Origin: Anaerolineaceae bacterium
GTDB lineage: Bacteria > Chloroflexota > Anaerolineae > Aggregatilineales > Phototrophicaceae
Length of the DNA: 64,000 nucleotides
Direction: 5' to 3'
Assembly: GCA_028818375.1 (NCBI GenBank)
Contig: JAPPOB010000010.1
Location: 372,001 to 436,000, forward strand
A program made the position numbers and the translations under genes. This document shows, one piece after another, positions 38,119-47,602 of the stretch. Position 1 is the stretch's first letter; every line of letters begins with the position of its first letter. Under the pieces are notes generated by a model. The model saw nothing but the letters and a program-made list of their open reading frames with translations, was not told where the DNA came from and did not search any database.

Positions 38119-39318
38119 TCAATCATCGCTCTGCCGATTATCCAGCGCCTCGACGCCGGGCAAGACCCGACCTTCCAGCATCTCCAGACTGGCGCCGCCG
38201 CCAGTGGAAATGTGCGTGACCGAGCCGGCCAGGCCCGCTGCTTCCACGGCGGCCGCTGAATCGCCGCCGCCAATGATGGTGGTGGCGCCGGACGCGGTAG
38301 CTGCGGCCAGCAGTGCCGCTACTTCATTGCTCCCGTTTGCGAAGGGAGCCTGTTCGAACACGCCCATTGGCCCGTTCCAGACTATTGTGCGGGCGTCCCG
38401 CAACTCCGCGGCGAATCGCTGCAGCGTTACGGGGCCAATGTCGTAAATCGCCCAGCCTGGGGGAACGGCTTCTTTCAGCATAATGCAGCGAACGTCAGCG
38501 TCTTGCGAACAAGAGTTGCCAAGGACTGCATCGGTCGGCAGGACGATTCGCCGGGCATGCTCTTTCAGAAGATTCTCGGCAACACTTACGGCGTCTTCCT
38601 CCACCAGCGATGCGCCCAGGTCAAGGCCCTGAGCCCGGAAGAAAGTGTTCGCCATGCCGCCGCCAATCAGCAGGCGGTCGACCTTTTGCAGCAAGGCCTC
38701 GATGACGCGAATCTTGTCCGAGACCTTGGCGCCGCCCAGGATGGCGACGAAAGGACGGCGCGGGGCCTCAAGGGCGGTTGCCAGGTAATCCAGCTCGCGC
38801 TCCATCAACAAGCCGGCCACTGAAGGCAATAACTGAGCGATGCCGACTGTCGAGGCATGGGCGCGATGGGCAGCGCCAAAGGCATCGTTGACAAAAATGT
38901 CGGCCATGGAGGCCAGCGAGCGGGCAACGGTCGGGGCGTTCGACGTCTCGCCAGGATCAAAGCGGGTGTTCTCCAGAAGCAATATCCCTCCCTCCGACAA
39001 GGTGGCCAGTGCCGACTGCGTGAGAGGGCCGCCGCAATCCGCGACGAAATGCAACTTCCGTCCCAAAAGCTCCTGCAACCGTCCGGCCACCGGCTGCAGC
39101 GACCAACGGGGGTCCACCCGACCCTTCGGTCTTCCGAGGTGCGAGAGCAAAACAAGCGCTTTTGGCCCACGCTCCAGCACGTATTGAATCGTCGGAAGCG
39201 CAGCCCGGATGCGCGCGTCGTTGCTGACGACGCAGTCTCGAAGCGGGACGTTGAAATCGACGCGCATCAGCACACGTTTGCCCGTCAGCGAGACGTCACG
39301 GACGCTTTGCTTGTTCAA
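38119..39318 (-). CDS. pgk: phosphoglycerate kinase
   Basis: Glycolytic ATP-forming step. [54 protein letters not shown] and GGGDSAAA are all intact. 399 residues. Start is TTG at 39318 (matching the usual MNK start of the family), which lies 23 bases inside the end of the upstream DUF1461 gene. Confidence 0.98.
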   Translation of the reverse strand: MNKQSVRDVSLTGKRVLMRVDFNVPLRDCVVSNDARIRAALPTIQYVLERGPKALVLLSHLGRPKGRVDPRWSLQPVAGRLQELLGRKLHFVADCGGPLTQSALATLSEGGILLLENTRFDPGETSNAPTVARSLASMADIFVNDAFGAAHRAHASTVGIAQLLPSVAGLLMERELDYLATALEAPRRPFVAILGGAKVSDKIRVIEALLQKVDRLLIGGGMANTFFRAQGLDLGASLVEEDAVSVAENLLKEHARRIVLPTDAVLGNSCSQDADVRCIMLKEAVPPGWAIYDIGPVTLQRFAAELRDARTIVWNGPMGVFEQAPFANGSNEVAALLAAATASGATTIIGGGDSAAAVEAAGLAGSVTHISTGGGASLEMLEGRVLPGVEALDNRQSDD

Positions 39319-40018
39319 GACCTGAAACTCCAGAATCTCTGCGGCGCCAGTATATCAACTGCCGCAGTGTCTTCCAGCCAGTCGCGGTCGGGTTTGTTAG
39401 CCAGATCAGGGCAAGGGACTGCAAGACCGTCATTCCTGCCAGAAAGAGCAGGGCATCAATCCAGAAGCGCTCGGGGAACAAACGAATCAGGGTGTCCGAA
39501 TATGCGAAATACCAGGTGCCGCTGGCGAAAAACAGTCGATGGAATTCGGTGAAGGCCTGGTCCCAGCTGGCCAGGGAAAACACTAGGATCGCCAGCAACA
39601 GGGCCAGGGTAAGGCGCGCAGCGCGTTGAAGCGCCAGGCGCAACACGCCCTTCCTGTGACAAATCGTGCTGCTGACTGTAAGCAGCACCAGTGCCAGAAT
39701 CGCCAGGCGGTATGCGTGCCCTGTCAGCAGCTTGACGTCCTGCAAGTGCCGCAGCTCCCTAGCATTGAACGCATTCTGGCCATCTGGAGTACCAAGATCC
39801 GCAAGGGCATTCAGATCCTGGTCATTTCCCAGCCAGTTTGTGACACGGGCCGCGAGTGCGATGCGGTCTGACGTGGAAAACCCGTAACTGTCCCGCGGGA
39901 AGCCGGTCCTTGTATAGGCAACGGTCAGCCAGAAGGGAGTCATGACCGGCAAGATGTTGCCCAGGACCAAAAGGACCGGGGTCATCAGCGTCACTGAAAG
40001 AATGGCGAGCCTTGTCAC
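39296..40018 (-). CDS. DUF1461 / TIGR01906 integral membrane protein
   Basis: 240 residues with five hydrophobic helices. Recognised from the spaced pattern YGFSTSDRIALAA, NALADLG, NARELRHLQDVKLL between helix 1 and 2, and FHRLFFASGTWYF with LIRLFPERFW later. The family has no known function and occurs in Firmicutes, Actinobacteria and Chloroflexota. GTG start overlaps the hydrolase stop by four bases, and its end overlaps pgk by 23 bases. Confidence 0.75.
   Translation of the reverse strand: MTRLAILSVTLMTPVLLVLGNILPVMTPFWLTVAYTRTGFPRDSYGFSTSDRIALAARVTNWLGNDQDLNALADLGTPDGQNAFNARELRHLQDVKLLTGHAYRLAILALVLLTVSSTICHRKGVLRLALQRAARLTLALLLAILVFSLASWDQAFTEFHRLFFASGTWYFAYSDTLIRLFPERFWIDALLFLAGMTVLQSLALIWLTNPTATGWKTLRQLIYWRRRDSGVSGLEQAKRP
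39349..39357 (-). promoter_or_regulatory. extended -10 (TGATATACT) for pgk-tpiA
   Basis: Minus-strand TGA plus TATACT inside the end of the DUF1461 gene, 31 bases before the pgk TTG. It would let the glycolytic pair be transcribed apart from the upstream run. Confidence 0.45.
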
Positions 40019-40701
40019 GCCGCCGGACCATCCGACGCTCCAAGGTGACGCAGATAGTCCAGCACAAAGGGGTTGCGGCGGCGCTCGGCGCCGATGGTGG
40101 TAGGGCCCATGTGGCCGGGCAAGACGCGCGTGTCATCCGGCAGGGCAAAGAGGCGCCCGGTGATGGACCGCATGAGCGTGTTCAGATCTGCGTTGGGGAA
40201 GTCCGTCCGCCCGATGCTGCCGGCGAACAGGCAGTCGCCACCAAAAAGAACGGCGCTTTCAGGCTGATAGAAAGCGACGTGGTCCGGGGCATGCCCTGGC
40301 GTGTAGATGGACCGCAACTCGATGCCGGGCAGACCGCAGGATTCATCCTCGTCTGTCAGACGACGGTCCGGGACGGGCAGGGCAGGGAAAAGTTGCTGCA
40401 GGGCGGGATCATGAATACCCCCGGGCTGCAGACGTGGTGATGCCTGGTGAATGCAAAGGGGCGCCGACGTAAGTCTCACCAGATCTGCCGCGGCCATTAC
40501 ATGGTCCAGATGGCCGTGAGTGATCAGTATCCGGGATATTTTCCAGCCGGCCGAAGCCGCTTCCGCAACCAGGCATTCTGCATCGTCCACAGGATCGATG
40601 ACGATCGCCTCGCCTGTGACATGACTTCCGATGATGTAGGCGTTGGTTGCAAACGCGCCCAGCGCAAGTGTCAGGACTTCAGGCGCCAAGTGACTCTCCA
40701 T
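40015..40701 (-). CDS. metallo-beta-lactamase-fold hydrolase (GloB-like)
   Basis: Zinc hydrolase of 228 residues, similar to glyoxalase II and related thioesterases. Metal site THGHLDH (about residues 72-78), further ligands in TPGHAPDH, GGDCLF and LPGHMG. Active-site motif HxHxDH is complete. ATG at 40701 lies 23 bases inside murJ; no other start precedes the conserved region. Substrate not known; could be S-lactoylglutathione-like thioesters or a general hydrolase. Confidence 0.85.
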   Translation of the reverse strand: MESHLAPEVLTLALGAFATNAYIIGSHVTGEAIVIDPVDDAECLVAEAASAGWKISRILITHGHLDHVMAAADLVRLTSAPLCIHQASPRLQPGGIHDPALQQLFPALPVPDRRLTDEDESCGLPGIELRSIYTPGHAPDHVAFYQPESAVLFGGDCLFAGSIGRTDFPNADLNTLMRSITGRLFALPDDTRVLPGHMGPTTIGAERRRNPFVLDYLRHLGASDGPAA

Positions 40702-42352
40702 TCGACTTTCTTCGACCACGCCAAATGTGCCACAGGAGACCAATTTCGGACATCCCCAGCAACAGGGCGCTGAGCAGGAACACCACTGCGCCGATCAGCA
40801 CCTGCAGCATGACTTGCAGGGCGTCGCCGACGATCCCTCCTGGCAGCGAGAGCAGGGAGAACAGGGGGGTTGACAGCACGATCGCCAGCGCCATCAACAG
40901 ACTCGCGGCCGTCGTCCTGAGCAGGGTCTGCGCCAGCGCGCTTTCCTGTATGCCGCGCCAGCGCCGACGCAGTATCCAGAGCAACACGGCGACTTCAAAG
41001 GCCGTCCCAAGGGAATTCGCCAGGGCAAGACCGGCCACACCCCGGTCCAGGTCCTGAAGAGGAAGCAGGGCAAGGGGACCGGCGAGACTTCCATTGTTCT
41101 CAACCAGCAATACCCCGCTGAAGAGAAAAGCGCCGGCAAGATTAATCGTCGCCCCGCCCAAAGCAGCCCACAGCGGCGTCACCGTATCCTTGTCCGCATA
41201 ATAGCTGCGGGCAACCACCTCAAGCACGGAATGAACGACCAGGCCAAGCGCGAAAAAACGCAAGGTGGACGTGACCAGGGAAGATGCTGAGGCATCGAAG
41301 GCGCCGCGCTCCAGCAAGGCGACGATCGATTGCCCCAACAGGATCAGACCGATGGCGGCGGGAATGCTGGCGACCAGAATGAAACGTAACGCACCGGACA
41401 TAAAGTCCCGTTTGCCATCGTCATCCCCCAGTTCGCTGAGCGCCGCCAGAGTCGGGAAAATTACCGTGCCCATCGCCGTCCCAATGAGCGTTTGCGGGAT
41501 CTGCATGACACGCCAGCCCCAGTTGAGGGCGCTGACCGAACCCTCTCCCAACCTGGAGGCGATGTTGTTCATCACCAGAAAGTTGAGGCTGAAGACCCCG
41601 AGCCCGGCGATGCGGGGCAACATCAGTCGCAGGATTTCGCGCAAGCGCGCATCCGCGGGATCGACCAGGGGCCACCAGCGCGCCCGATAATGCAGCAACC
41701 TAGGTACCTGGATTCCCAGGTGCAACAGGGCGCCCAGCACGGCGCCCCAGGCGATGCCATGGATGCCAATGCCCGGAATCAGGAAGATGACGCCAAAGAG
41801 GATGCCCACGTCGTAGAGCACCGGCGCCAGGGCCGGCAAAAGAAAGTGGTTGTGGCTTTGCAAAATTCCCATGCAAAGTCCGCTGATGGAGAAAATCAGG
41901 GTCGTCAGCAGCAGGATCCGCATCAAGACGACCGTCTGCTCCTGGGCTTCGGCGTCGAAGCCCGGGGCCACCAGATTGGCCGTCAACCAGTGGGCGCCGA
42001 GGAAGGTCAGGAGACTTAGCAACAGGGTCACCAGAAAGACCGAGTTGATCACGAGGGACGCTGTTCGCCAGGCGCCGTGCCTGTCGCCCCGGGCCAGCAG
42101 GCCACTGAAGACCGGAATGAAGGCATGAGCCATTGCGCCACCGGCAATCAGTGTGTATATCAGTTCCGGCAATCCGTTCGCGGCAACATAGGCGTCGTAG
42201 TCGCTGCTGAGGCCGAATACCTGGGCGATGACGACTGTCTGTACGAGACTGATGAGTTTGGCGCCGGCAAAGGCCAGAATCACCAGCAATGTCGAGCGCG
42301 CCAGTCTGCGTCGGTGGCGGGCGGGAGATTCCCCTGCCTGTAGTGTGACCAA
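40679..42352 (-). CDS. murJ: lipid II flippase MurJ (MviN)
   Basis: Moves lipid-linked peptidoglycan precursors across the membrane. About 14 helices over 557 residues. Family segments near the start: SLVQTVVIAQVFGLSSDYDAY, IAGGAMAHAFIPVF; then VAPGFD, IPQTLIGTAMGTVIFPTLA and VVARSYYADKDTVTPL. Start is TTG at 42352, one base after the C39-peptidase stop, without a clear ribosome site, so probably coupled. Consistent with a cell wall rich in peptidoglycan. Confidence 0.95.
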   Translation of the reverse strand: MVTLQAGESPARHRRRLARSTLLVILAFAGAKLISLVQTVVIAQVFGLSSDYDAYVAANGLPELIYTLIAGGAMAHAFIPVFSGLLARGDRHGAWRTASLVINSVFLVTLLLSLLTFLGAHWLTANLVAPGFDAEAQEQTVVLMRILLLTTLIFSISGLCMGILQSHNHFLLPALAPVLYDVGILFGVIFLIPGIGIHGIAWGAVLGALLHLGIQVPRLLHYRARWWPLVDPADARLREILRLMLPRIAGLGVFSLNFLVMNNIASRLGEGSVSALNWGWRVMQIPQTLIGTAMGTVIFPTLAALSELGDDDGKRDFMSGALRFILVASIPAAIGLILLGQSIVALLERGAFDASASSLVTSTLRFFALGLVVHSVLEVVARSYYADKDTVTPLWAALGGATINLAGAFLFSGVLLVENNGSLAGPLALLPLQDLDRGVAGLALANSLGTAFEVAVLLWILRRRWRGIQESALAQTLLRTTAASLLMALAIVLSTPLFSLLSLPGGIVGDALQVMLQVLIGAVVFLLSALLLGMSEIGLLWHIWRGRRKSNGESLGA

Positions 42353-42353
42353 T

Positions 42354-43745
42354 TTACAGCGCCGCCAGCGCCGCGCGCGCCTCGACGTAGAAGCGGTTTA
42401 ACTGGATCGCCTGGGTGTAGGCGTTGCGCGCACCCTGCAAGTCACCGCGCTGTTGCATGACGCGACCTTGCCAGTACCAGGTCTCTTCGACAAAACGAGC
42501 GCCATTGCCCATATTGACGCTGACCAGCGCCTGTACGTCGTCAAGACGTCCGGCATGGAAATAGGACTCAAAGGGGCCGAACTGGTACCAGGTCATGCGC
42601 CAGGGCAGCGTCCCGATGCGACGCGCCTGATCAAAGGCGGTGGCCGCCTCGGCGTGCCGTCCCAGGCGCACCAGCGAGCTGCCCATGTTGAACCAGGCAA
42701 AGGCGTCCTGCCGGTCCGCCCGCGCTTCGTCCCGCGCGGTTTCCAGGGCAACTTCTGCAGCGCCGGAAGGTGTTACCAGATCTCCAAGGATCCGGCGCAG
42801 GGTCGCTTCCTGTTCCGGCTTGTACAGAACAATGAAGCTACGGTTGAAGGGTTGCCAGTTGCCATCCAGTTCGTCGTAGCTTTCCGTCATCCCGGCAGAA
42901 TTCTCACCGTCGCCCAGGAAACTGTCATAGAGCCAAAACGTGTCGGAAGCATCGTGGTAGGCGATGAGGGTCTGGTAATGGCCCAGCCAGTCATATCCTT
43001 CGGGCGTAAAGCCCGTCTCCACGACGACTGGCATGTCGGCTGCGAGCAGTTGCTTCAGCAGGTTGATGTTTCCGCCCATTCGCGTGACGGCCCGGACGTC
43101 CGTTGCCTCGTTGACGAAAGCCACCATCTCTTGCGGGCTGACGTTCTTGTCTTCCCGATGCGGCTTGAGTCGATCGGCAATGACAATTTGCCCGCGATTC
43201 CAGCCGAAATAGCTCAGGGCCATGGCCAGATTGGCCGGCCCGCAATTGTTCCACGTTTGCGTGATGTGGGTAAAGCCTGTCAAACGCAGGGACGCAGGGA
43301 TTTCGCTTTCCGTCACCTGGGTGACAAGCAGGGGCGGAGGAGCCGTCCAGGTCGGTGGAGGCGCAAACGTTGCCGTTGGAACGGGGCTGGGGGTCGCTAC
43401 GACCATGACCGGCGCCGTGGCTGTGGGCCCGGGGGTACTTGTGGCCGGCTCGTCCGTCACTGTGGCATTGGGGAGCGGCAATTCGGCAAGCAAGTCGGAT
43501 GCAGCCAGGCCGCCTTCCACCGGTATGGCCGTTGGCAAGGTACCGCCTGGCGGCGTGGGCACCATCAGGACCCGCATGAAGGGCAACTGGTCGATGATGC
43601 GTTGTTGTTGACCGGGCAACAGCACGTGGCGAAAACCATACACAGCCCCGACACCCGCTGCGGCCAGGATTGCCACGGCAAGCAGCAACAAAAGCAATGC
43701 ATACAGTAGACGCCGGCCAGACCGTCCTCCCTGTCGATAGCGCAT
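42354..43745 (-). CDS. membrane-anchored C39-like peptidase with TPR tail
   Basis: 463 residues. Basic start and one anchor helix (about 12-35), a Pro/Thr-rich linker (about 95-140) typical of surface proteins, then a C39_2-type papain-like domain: the cysteine in QTWNNCGPANLAMAL (near 168), the histidine in GHYQTLIAYHD (near 257) and the aspartate in WLYDSFLG. The last 150 residues form TPR-like helices. ATG at 43745 has AGGAA six bases upstream; the longer frame from 43781 is less likely. Bacteriocin-leader or wall-peptide cleavage are possible; the substrate is unknown. Confidence 0.8.
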   Translation of the reverse strand: MRYRQGGRSGRRLLYALLLLLLAVAILAAAGVGAVYGFRHVLLPGQQQRIIDQLPFMRVLMVPTPPGGTLPTAIPVEGGLAASDLLAELPLPNATVTDEPATSTPGPTATAPVMVVATPSPVPTATFAPPPTWTAPPPLLVTQVTESEIPASLRLTGFTHITQTWNNCGPANLAMALSYFGWNRGQIVIADRLKPHREDKNVSPQEMVAFVNEATDVRAVTRMGGNINLLKQLLAADMPVVVETGFTPEGYDWLGHYQTLIAYHDASDTFWLYDSFLGDGENSAGMTESYDELDGNWQPFNRSFIVLYKPEQEATLRRILGDLVTPSGAAEVALETARDEARADRQDAFAWFNMGSSLVRLGRHAEAATAFDQARRIGTLPWRMTWYQFGPFESYFHAGRLDDVQALVSVNMGNGARFVEETWYWQGRVMQQRGDLQGARNAYTQAIQLNRFYVEARAALAAL

Positions 43746-43810
43746 CAACGATTCCTGACTGCCAGAATTGAGGGCTGCCAAATCGGAAACGTGAGATCAA
43801 ATCGACCCAC

Positions 43811-43819
43811 GGTATAACA
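43811..43819 (-). promoter_or_regulatory. candidate extended -10 (TGTTATACC) for the C39 peptidase-murJ run
   Basis: Minus-strand TGT plus TATACC, 66 bases before the ATG at 43745. It lies in the 216-base gap 43746-43961, which otherwise holds only a short inverted repeat at 43910-43927 (seven-base stem, four-base loop). Confidence 0.35.
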
Positions 43820-43961
43820 TGCGTTGTCTGGCGGCATTGACATCAGGTCAAACTTGCCTTCGAGCGAGGCTGGTGTTCCGGTACAAGGTAATCGCAAGAG
43901 GTTGCTGGATGATAAGTATCCTTATCAGGAGTAATGAGTTGCCCTGGAACGCCTGAGAACA

Positions 43962-44417
43962 TCAACCGCGTTGATGAAGCGCCCGTTCAATTTGCCTTTG
44001 ACTGTCCCGCTTCGCTATGGCCCGTCGCTTGTCATATTGTCGTTTGCCTCGCGCCACGGCGATTTCCATTTTGGCGAGTCCGTGGTCAAGATAGAGCGAA
44101 GTCGGGACTGCCGCCATGCCCCGTTCCCGCAACTGTGACGAGATTTGCCGGATTTCACGGCGATGCAACAAAAGTTTGCGGGGCCGCATGGGATCGCTGT
44201 GTCCGAAACGGCCGGCTTCCTCATAGACCGCAATGTGGCAGCCCACCAGCCAAAGCTCGCCCTCGCGTTCCTGAACATAGCCTTCCCGCAAGCTAACGCG
44301 GCCCGCACGTATCGACTTGATCTCCGAGCCCGTCAGGACCAGGCCGGCCTCGTAGCGGCTTCCCAGAAAGTAATCGTGTGCTGCCTTGCGGTTTCGGGCA
44401 ATGACTTTTACAGCCAT
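43962..44417 (-). CDS. smpB: SsrA-binding protein SmpB
   Basis: Delivers tmRNA to stalled ribosomes. Start MAVKVIARNRKAAHDYFL, then EAGLVLTGSEIKSIRAGRVSLREGY, HIAVYEEAG, PRKLLLHRREI, and the basic tail GKRQYDKRRAIAKRDSQR. 151 residues from the ATG at 44417; the frame continues to 44471 without better signals. No ssrA (tmRNA) gene is visible nearby. Confidence 0.97.
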   Translation of the reverse strand: MAVKVIARNRKAAHDYFLGSRYEAGLVLTGSEIKSIRAGRVSLREGYVQEREGELWLVGCHIAVYEEAGRFGHSDPMRPRKLLLHRREIRQISSQLRERGMAAVPTSLYLDHGLAKMEIAVARGKRQYDKRRAIAKRDSQRQIERALHQRG

Positions 44418-44499
44418 GATCGGTACCGTAGTGACTGAATTGTTGCCGTTTCCCTGCCAGGATTGTACCATAGGGTAGTAACAGCACGAGGCATCGCTG

Positions 44500-46134
44500 A
44501 TGACTACATCCCACTCATTGCCCCTGATTCTTTACGCGGACCAGGACCAGTTGCAATCCAGTCAACTGGAACAAATCCTCGAACGGGAAAATTTTATCGT
44601 CCACTGTGTGGCAAATGGCGAGGAGGCCCTGTCGAGCGCTCGCCACCTCTTGCCATCCATCGCCATACTAAACGCAGAATTGCCAGGTATTGGCGGTCTG
44701 GAAGTGTTGCGCCAAATGCGCAGGGACGCGTCAACTGCCGGTATCCCGGTCATCATCACAAGTTCCCATCCGCGCCGGTCTTCTGCCGGGAAACTGGACC
44801 CTGAAATGCATAGCGAGGACTGGCTCTACAAACCCTTCAGCCCAAGAGAGTTGCTGGCGCGAATTCAGAAAAAACTGCAGTCCTCGCAGTTGCACACGGA
44901 CCTGCAACAACGCACCAGGGAACTGGAGATTCTGTTGCAAGCCATTGGGCAACTCAATCGGGTCAAATCAGTCAATGAGCTTCTGGATCTCATGCCCAGG
45001 CTAACGCTTCAATTGTTGCCAGGCTCATTGGTCGCCCTCGGTCGACTGGGCAAGGATGGCCAACTACGGTCAAGGTTGGTGCATCACCAGGACAGCGAGA
45101 CATCACCTGCGGAGCAGGAATCCCGGTTTCTGTCCATGTTGCAACGCACGCAGGAATCCAACCTCCTTAATGATGCAACCGACCTGCCACCGGGCTGGAC
45201 GGGCTGCATGGTTTCTGTGACCCGGCATGGCGAAGACATGCAGGCCAACTGCCTGGTGGCCAGCAGCAGTGACAGGTACAGCGAACGCCAACTGAAGTTA
45301 CTGGAAGGACTGAATCATCAGGCGGTGCTTGCGCTTCATGATGCCCAGTTGCTTGAAGTAATAACAAAACAGAACATGGATCTGGAAGAGACCGTGCGCG
45401 AGCGCAGCGCGGACCTGGAAACTGCGCAGAACATGCTCATCCACAGCGAAAAGCTGGTGACCATCGGTCACCTGGCGGCCGGCCTCGCCCACGAGATCAA
45501 TAATCCGCTGCAGCCGATTCGCATCCTGCTGGATGACATGCTGGAAGACATCCGCGACGGTGTTCTGCCGGAAGCCGGGGACGTGGTTCGCATTCAGGAA
45601 AGCATCGACAGGATTACCAGGACCGTTGGCCAGGTGCTTGGATTCACGCGCCGCGACAGTGAAGATACAGTCTTCGCTTCCCTGGACCTTGCAGACTTGC
45701 TAAGGGGCGTCGTTCAACTGAACCGAAAGCTCTTTCGGCAGGATGGACTGCGAATGGAAGTCGACCTGCCCCGGCTGCCGCCAGTCCGCGGCAATCGCGA
45801 CCAGCTTGAGCAGGTCTTCATCAATCTGTTTCTCAATGCCCGTTCGGCCATGTCGTGCGGCAACAGCCTTACCCTTTCCGCGTCGGTTGTTCAGGACATG
45901 GTGGAGATCAGGGTTAGCGACAGCGGACAGGGCATTGCCCCGGAACACCTGCAGGAGATCTTCGAACCCTATTTCACGACCCGTGAAGAAGGCCGCGGTC
46001 TGGGGTTGTTCATCAGCAACAGCATTATCCAGAAGCACCGCGGGACAATCAGGGTTGAAAGCGTGCCGGGTGAAGGCGCGACCTTCATTGTTCATTTTCC
46101 TGTTGAGGCGGGAAAGGGCGACAGGTCGTCTTAA
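44500..46134 (+). CDS. sensor histidine kinase with N-terminal pseudo-receiver and GAF-like domain
   Basis: Soluble hybrid of 544 residues. Receiver-like domain 8-125 with the acidic start YADQDQ and K111 (YKPF), but the phospho-acceptor aspartate is replaced by N58 (AILNAELPG). A GAF-like sensor region (about 140-290) and a coiled coil (295-320) lead to the H-box GLAHEINNPLQ with H331, N-box FINLFLNARSAM, and G-boxes DSGQGIAP and GRGLGLFIS. No membrane helices. No separate response regulator is adjacent. GAGG eight bases upstream of the ATG. The stop interlocks with the convergent TPR gene (TTAA). Confidence 0.88.
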   Translation: MTTSHSLPLILYADQDQLQSSQLEQILERENFIVHCVANGEEALSSARHLLPSIAILNAELPGIGGLEVLRQMRRDASTAGIPVIITSSHPRRSSAGKLDPEMHSEDWLYKPFSPRELLARIQKKLQSSQLHTDLQQRTRELEILLQAIGQLNRVKSVNELLDLMPRLTLQLLPGSLVALGRLGKDGQLRSRLVHHQDSETSPAEQESRFLSMLQRTQESNLLNDATDLPPGWTGCMVSVTRHGEDMQANCLVASSSDRYSERQLKLLEGLNHQAVLALHDAQLLEVITKQNMDLEETVRERSADLETAQNMLIHSEKLVTIGHLAAGLAHEINNPLQPIRILLDDMLEDIRDGVLPEAGDVVRIQESIDRITRTVGQVLGFTRRDSEDTVFASLDLADLLRGVVQLNRKLFRQDGLRMEVDLPRLPPVRGNRDQLEQVFINLFLNARSAMSCGNSLTLSASVVQDMVEIRVSDSGQGIAPEHLQEIFEPYFTTREEGRGLGLFISNSIIQKHRGTIRVESVPGEGATFIVHFPVEAGKGDRSS

Positions 46135-47324
46135 CGGACCGCTTCCCAGGTGGCCTGGAACTCCATCAGCGTCAACGTGCCCTGCCCCCACTCAAGGGCA
46201 CTTTGCAGCGGCGCGGCGACAATTCGAAGCACCGCACCCTCATTCACGCAGTCCAGAACTTGCACTCCGAGTGCAGGGGCACTGTTGAGCAATTGTACCG
46301 CGAAGCCGGACATCAACTCCATCGCTTCGTTCACGGTGCTTCGCAAGCCCAATGAGCCGTGCAAACAAACGCTTGCCAGGGCCACACTGCCGAATTGGGA
46401 GCTTTCCAGGAGTGGAGAATTGGCTGCCAGTTGCAGACCTGCCTCCGCGTACGCCGCCAGGTAAAGGGAAGTAAACTCCCCGGGATCGGTCTGAACCGGG
46501 AAGGGAAAAGTAGGCACAGGGACCGGCGTAACCGTTGGTAAGGGAATGGCAGTCTCCAACCCGGCATCCACGGTCCCTGTATCCGATCCCGCGCCGTCGC
46601 CAGAATCAGGGAGCGCAGGAAGCGATGAAACCGGCGCCGGCGTCAAAACGGGGCCCGATTCGCCGTCTCCAGGTGCCGCTGCGATTGTCGCCTCGTCCGG
46701 GGCGGAATCCGCCAGGGACGCGGCCGCCTGTGTCCCCGAACCGGAAACCGGGGAGCCTGTGGTCGACTCACCTGCGCCGGCAGCAAGGTTCAGTTCTGTC
46801 GTGTCCAGCATGGCAGTGGCAGCCCTTCCGGCCGCCTGGGCCACTTCTGGTTGCGGTGATGCGGTCGTGGGAGTCGTCTGGTTCAGTTCGATGCCGAAAT
46901 AACGCAACATCAACCAGCCACCGGCGATCAGCAAGATGACCAGCACCAGGTAACTGACCGGAGTCGAATAGTCGTCGAATCCCCCTGGAAGGTGAAACGA
47001 AGGCATGCGCGGTCGGGAGAAACTTGGTCGTGACAACTGCCAGTCCCGCCCACCTCCGGAACCCAGGCCCGAGGGAAAGCGGTCGTCCAGGGCGGAAAGC
47101 AGGGAACGCGCCTGTTGATCATTGGGGTCGAGGCGCAACACTTCATCAAGCGCCTCCCTGGCGGCAGCGGCATCCCTGACCGAATGCGCGAGAAGCCACC
47201 AGGCATCGGTGTTGTCCGGATCCTGCTCCAGCAAGGAACGGATCAGGTTTTCCGCATCTTCAAGGTTTCCGGCTTCAATATAGGCATGAGCCTGGGCGAG
47301 AATTTGGACGCTCGATGCACTCAT
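46131..47324 (-). CDS. TPR protein with one transmembrane helix and Ser/Thr/Pro-rich outer region
   Basis: 397 residues. The cytoplasmic N-terminus (1-75) contains two TPR repeats (AHAYIEAGNLEDAENLIRSL and the following DPDNTDAWWLLAHS). A helix (about 133-155) crosses the membrane; then a long low-complexity linker rich in T, S, G, P (160-275) and a C-terminal globular domain (285-397) with two cysteines (SVCLHG, LDCVNEG). ATG at 47324 with GGGAGG six bases upstream. Looks like a scaffold for envelope assembly; no family recognised for the outer domain. Confidence 0.65.
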   Translation of the reverse strand: MSASSVQILAQAHAYIEAGNLEDAENLIRSLLEQDPDNTDAWWLLAHSVRDAAAAREALDEVLRLDPNDQQARSLLSALDDRFPSGLGSGGGRDWQLSRPSFSRPRMPSFHLPGGFDDYSTPVSYLVLVILLIAGGWLMLRYFGIELNQTTPTTASPQPEVAQAAGRAATAMLDTTELNLAAGAGESTTGSPVSGSGTQAAASLADSAPDEATIAAAPGDGESGPVLTPAPVSSLPALPDSGDGAGSDTGTVDAGLETAIPLPTVTPVPVPTFPFPVQTDPGEFTSLYLAAYAEAGLQLAANSPLLESSQFGSVALASVCLHGSLGLRSTVNEAMELMSGFAVQLLNSAPALGVQVLDCVNEGAVLRIVAAPLQSALEWGQGTLTLMEFQATWEAVR

Positions 47325-47422
47325 CCCTGCCTCCCGGTGTCCTAAAAGGCGCAGGTTCCTGGTTTCGGGAGATCGCCCGATTGCGCGGCAGTTCGCGGCG
47401 CAAGCCAAATCGGGCCTAAATG

Positions 47423-47504
47423 TGCCCCGGAGAGGATTTGAACCTCCACCCCCGAAAGGACACAGCCCTCAACCGTGCGCGTCTGCCTGTTCCGCCACCG
47501 GGGC
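47423..47504 (-). tRNA. tRNA-Leu (anticodon GAG)
   Basis: Full cloverleaf on the minus strand. The acceptor GCCCCGG pairs with CCGGGGC, and the discriminator is A. The anticodon stem CACGG/CTGTG encloses loop TTGAGGG with anticodon GAG (reads CUC/CUU Leu codons). A long variable arm fits a type II tRNA, and the T-loop is TTCAAAT. CCA is not encoded (ACAT follows). It lies in the gap between the TPR gene and plsX. Confidence 0.93.
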
Positions 47505-47514
47505 AATCGGCACA

Positions 47515-47542
47515 AGTATAGCGTCAGCGCCCTTACTGTCAA
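47515..47542 (-). promoter_or_regulatory. promoter of tRNA-Leu (TTGACA-16-TATACT)
   Basis: Perfect -35 TTGACA at 47542-47537 and -10 TATACT at 47520-47515, about ten bases before the mature tRNA 5' end. The strongest promoter match in the window. Confidence 0.8.
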
Positions 47543-47569
47543 TGCCACGCTACCAGGGCATGCATTATG

Positions 47570-47578
47570 TGCTACACT
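47570..47578 (+). promoter_or_regulatory. extended -10 (TGCTACACT) for plsX-fabF
   Basis: TGC plus TACACT, 24 bases before the plsX ATG; divergent from the tRNA promoter 28 bases away. The -35 is weak. Confidence 0.45.
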
Positions 47579-47602
47579 CTGCGGCGACTTGCAGGAGAAG
47601 GC

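Noticed and set aside
43910..43927. Seven-base inverted repeat (TGATAAG/CTTATCA) downstream of smpB
   Set aside because: Too short and without a T tract on either strand; not supported as a terminator or operator.
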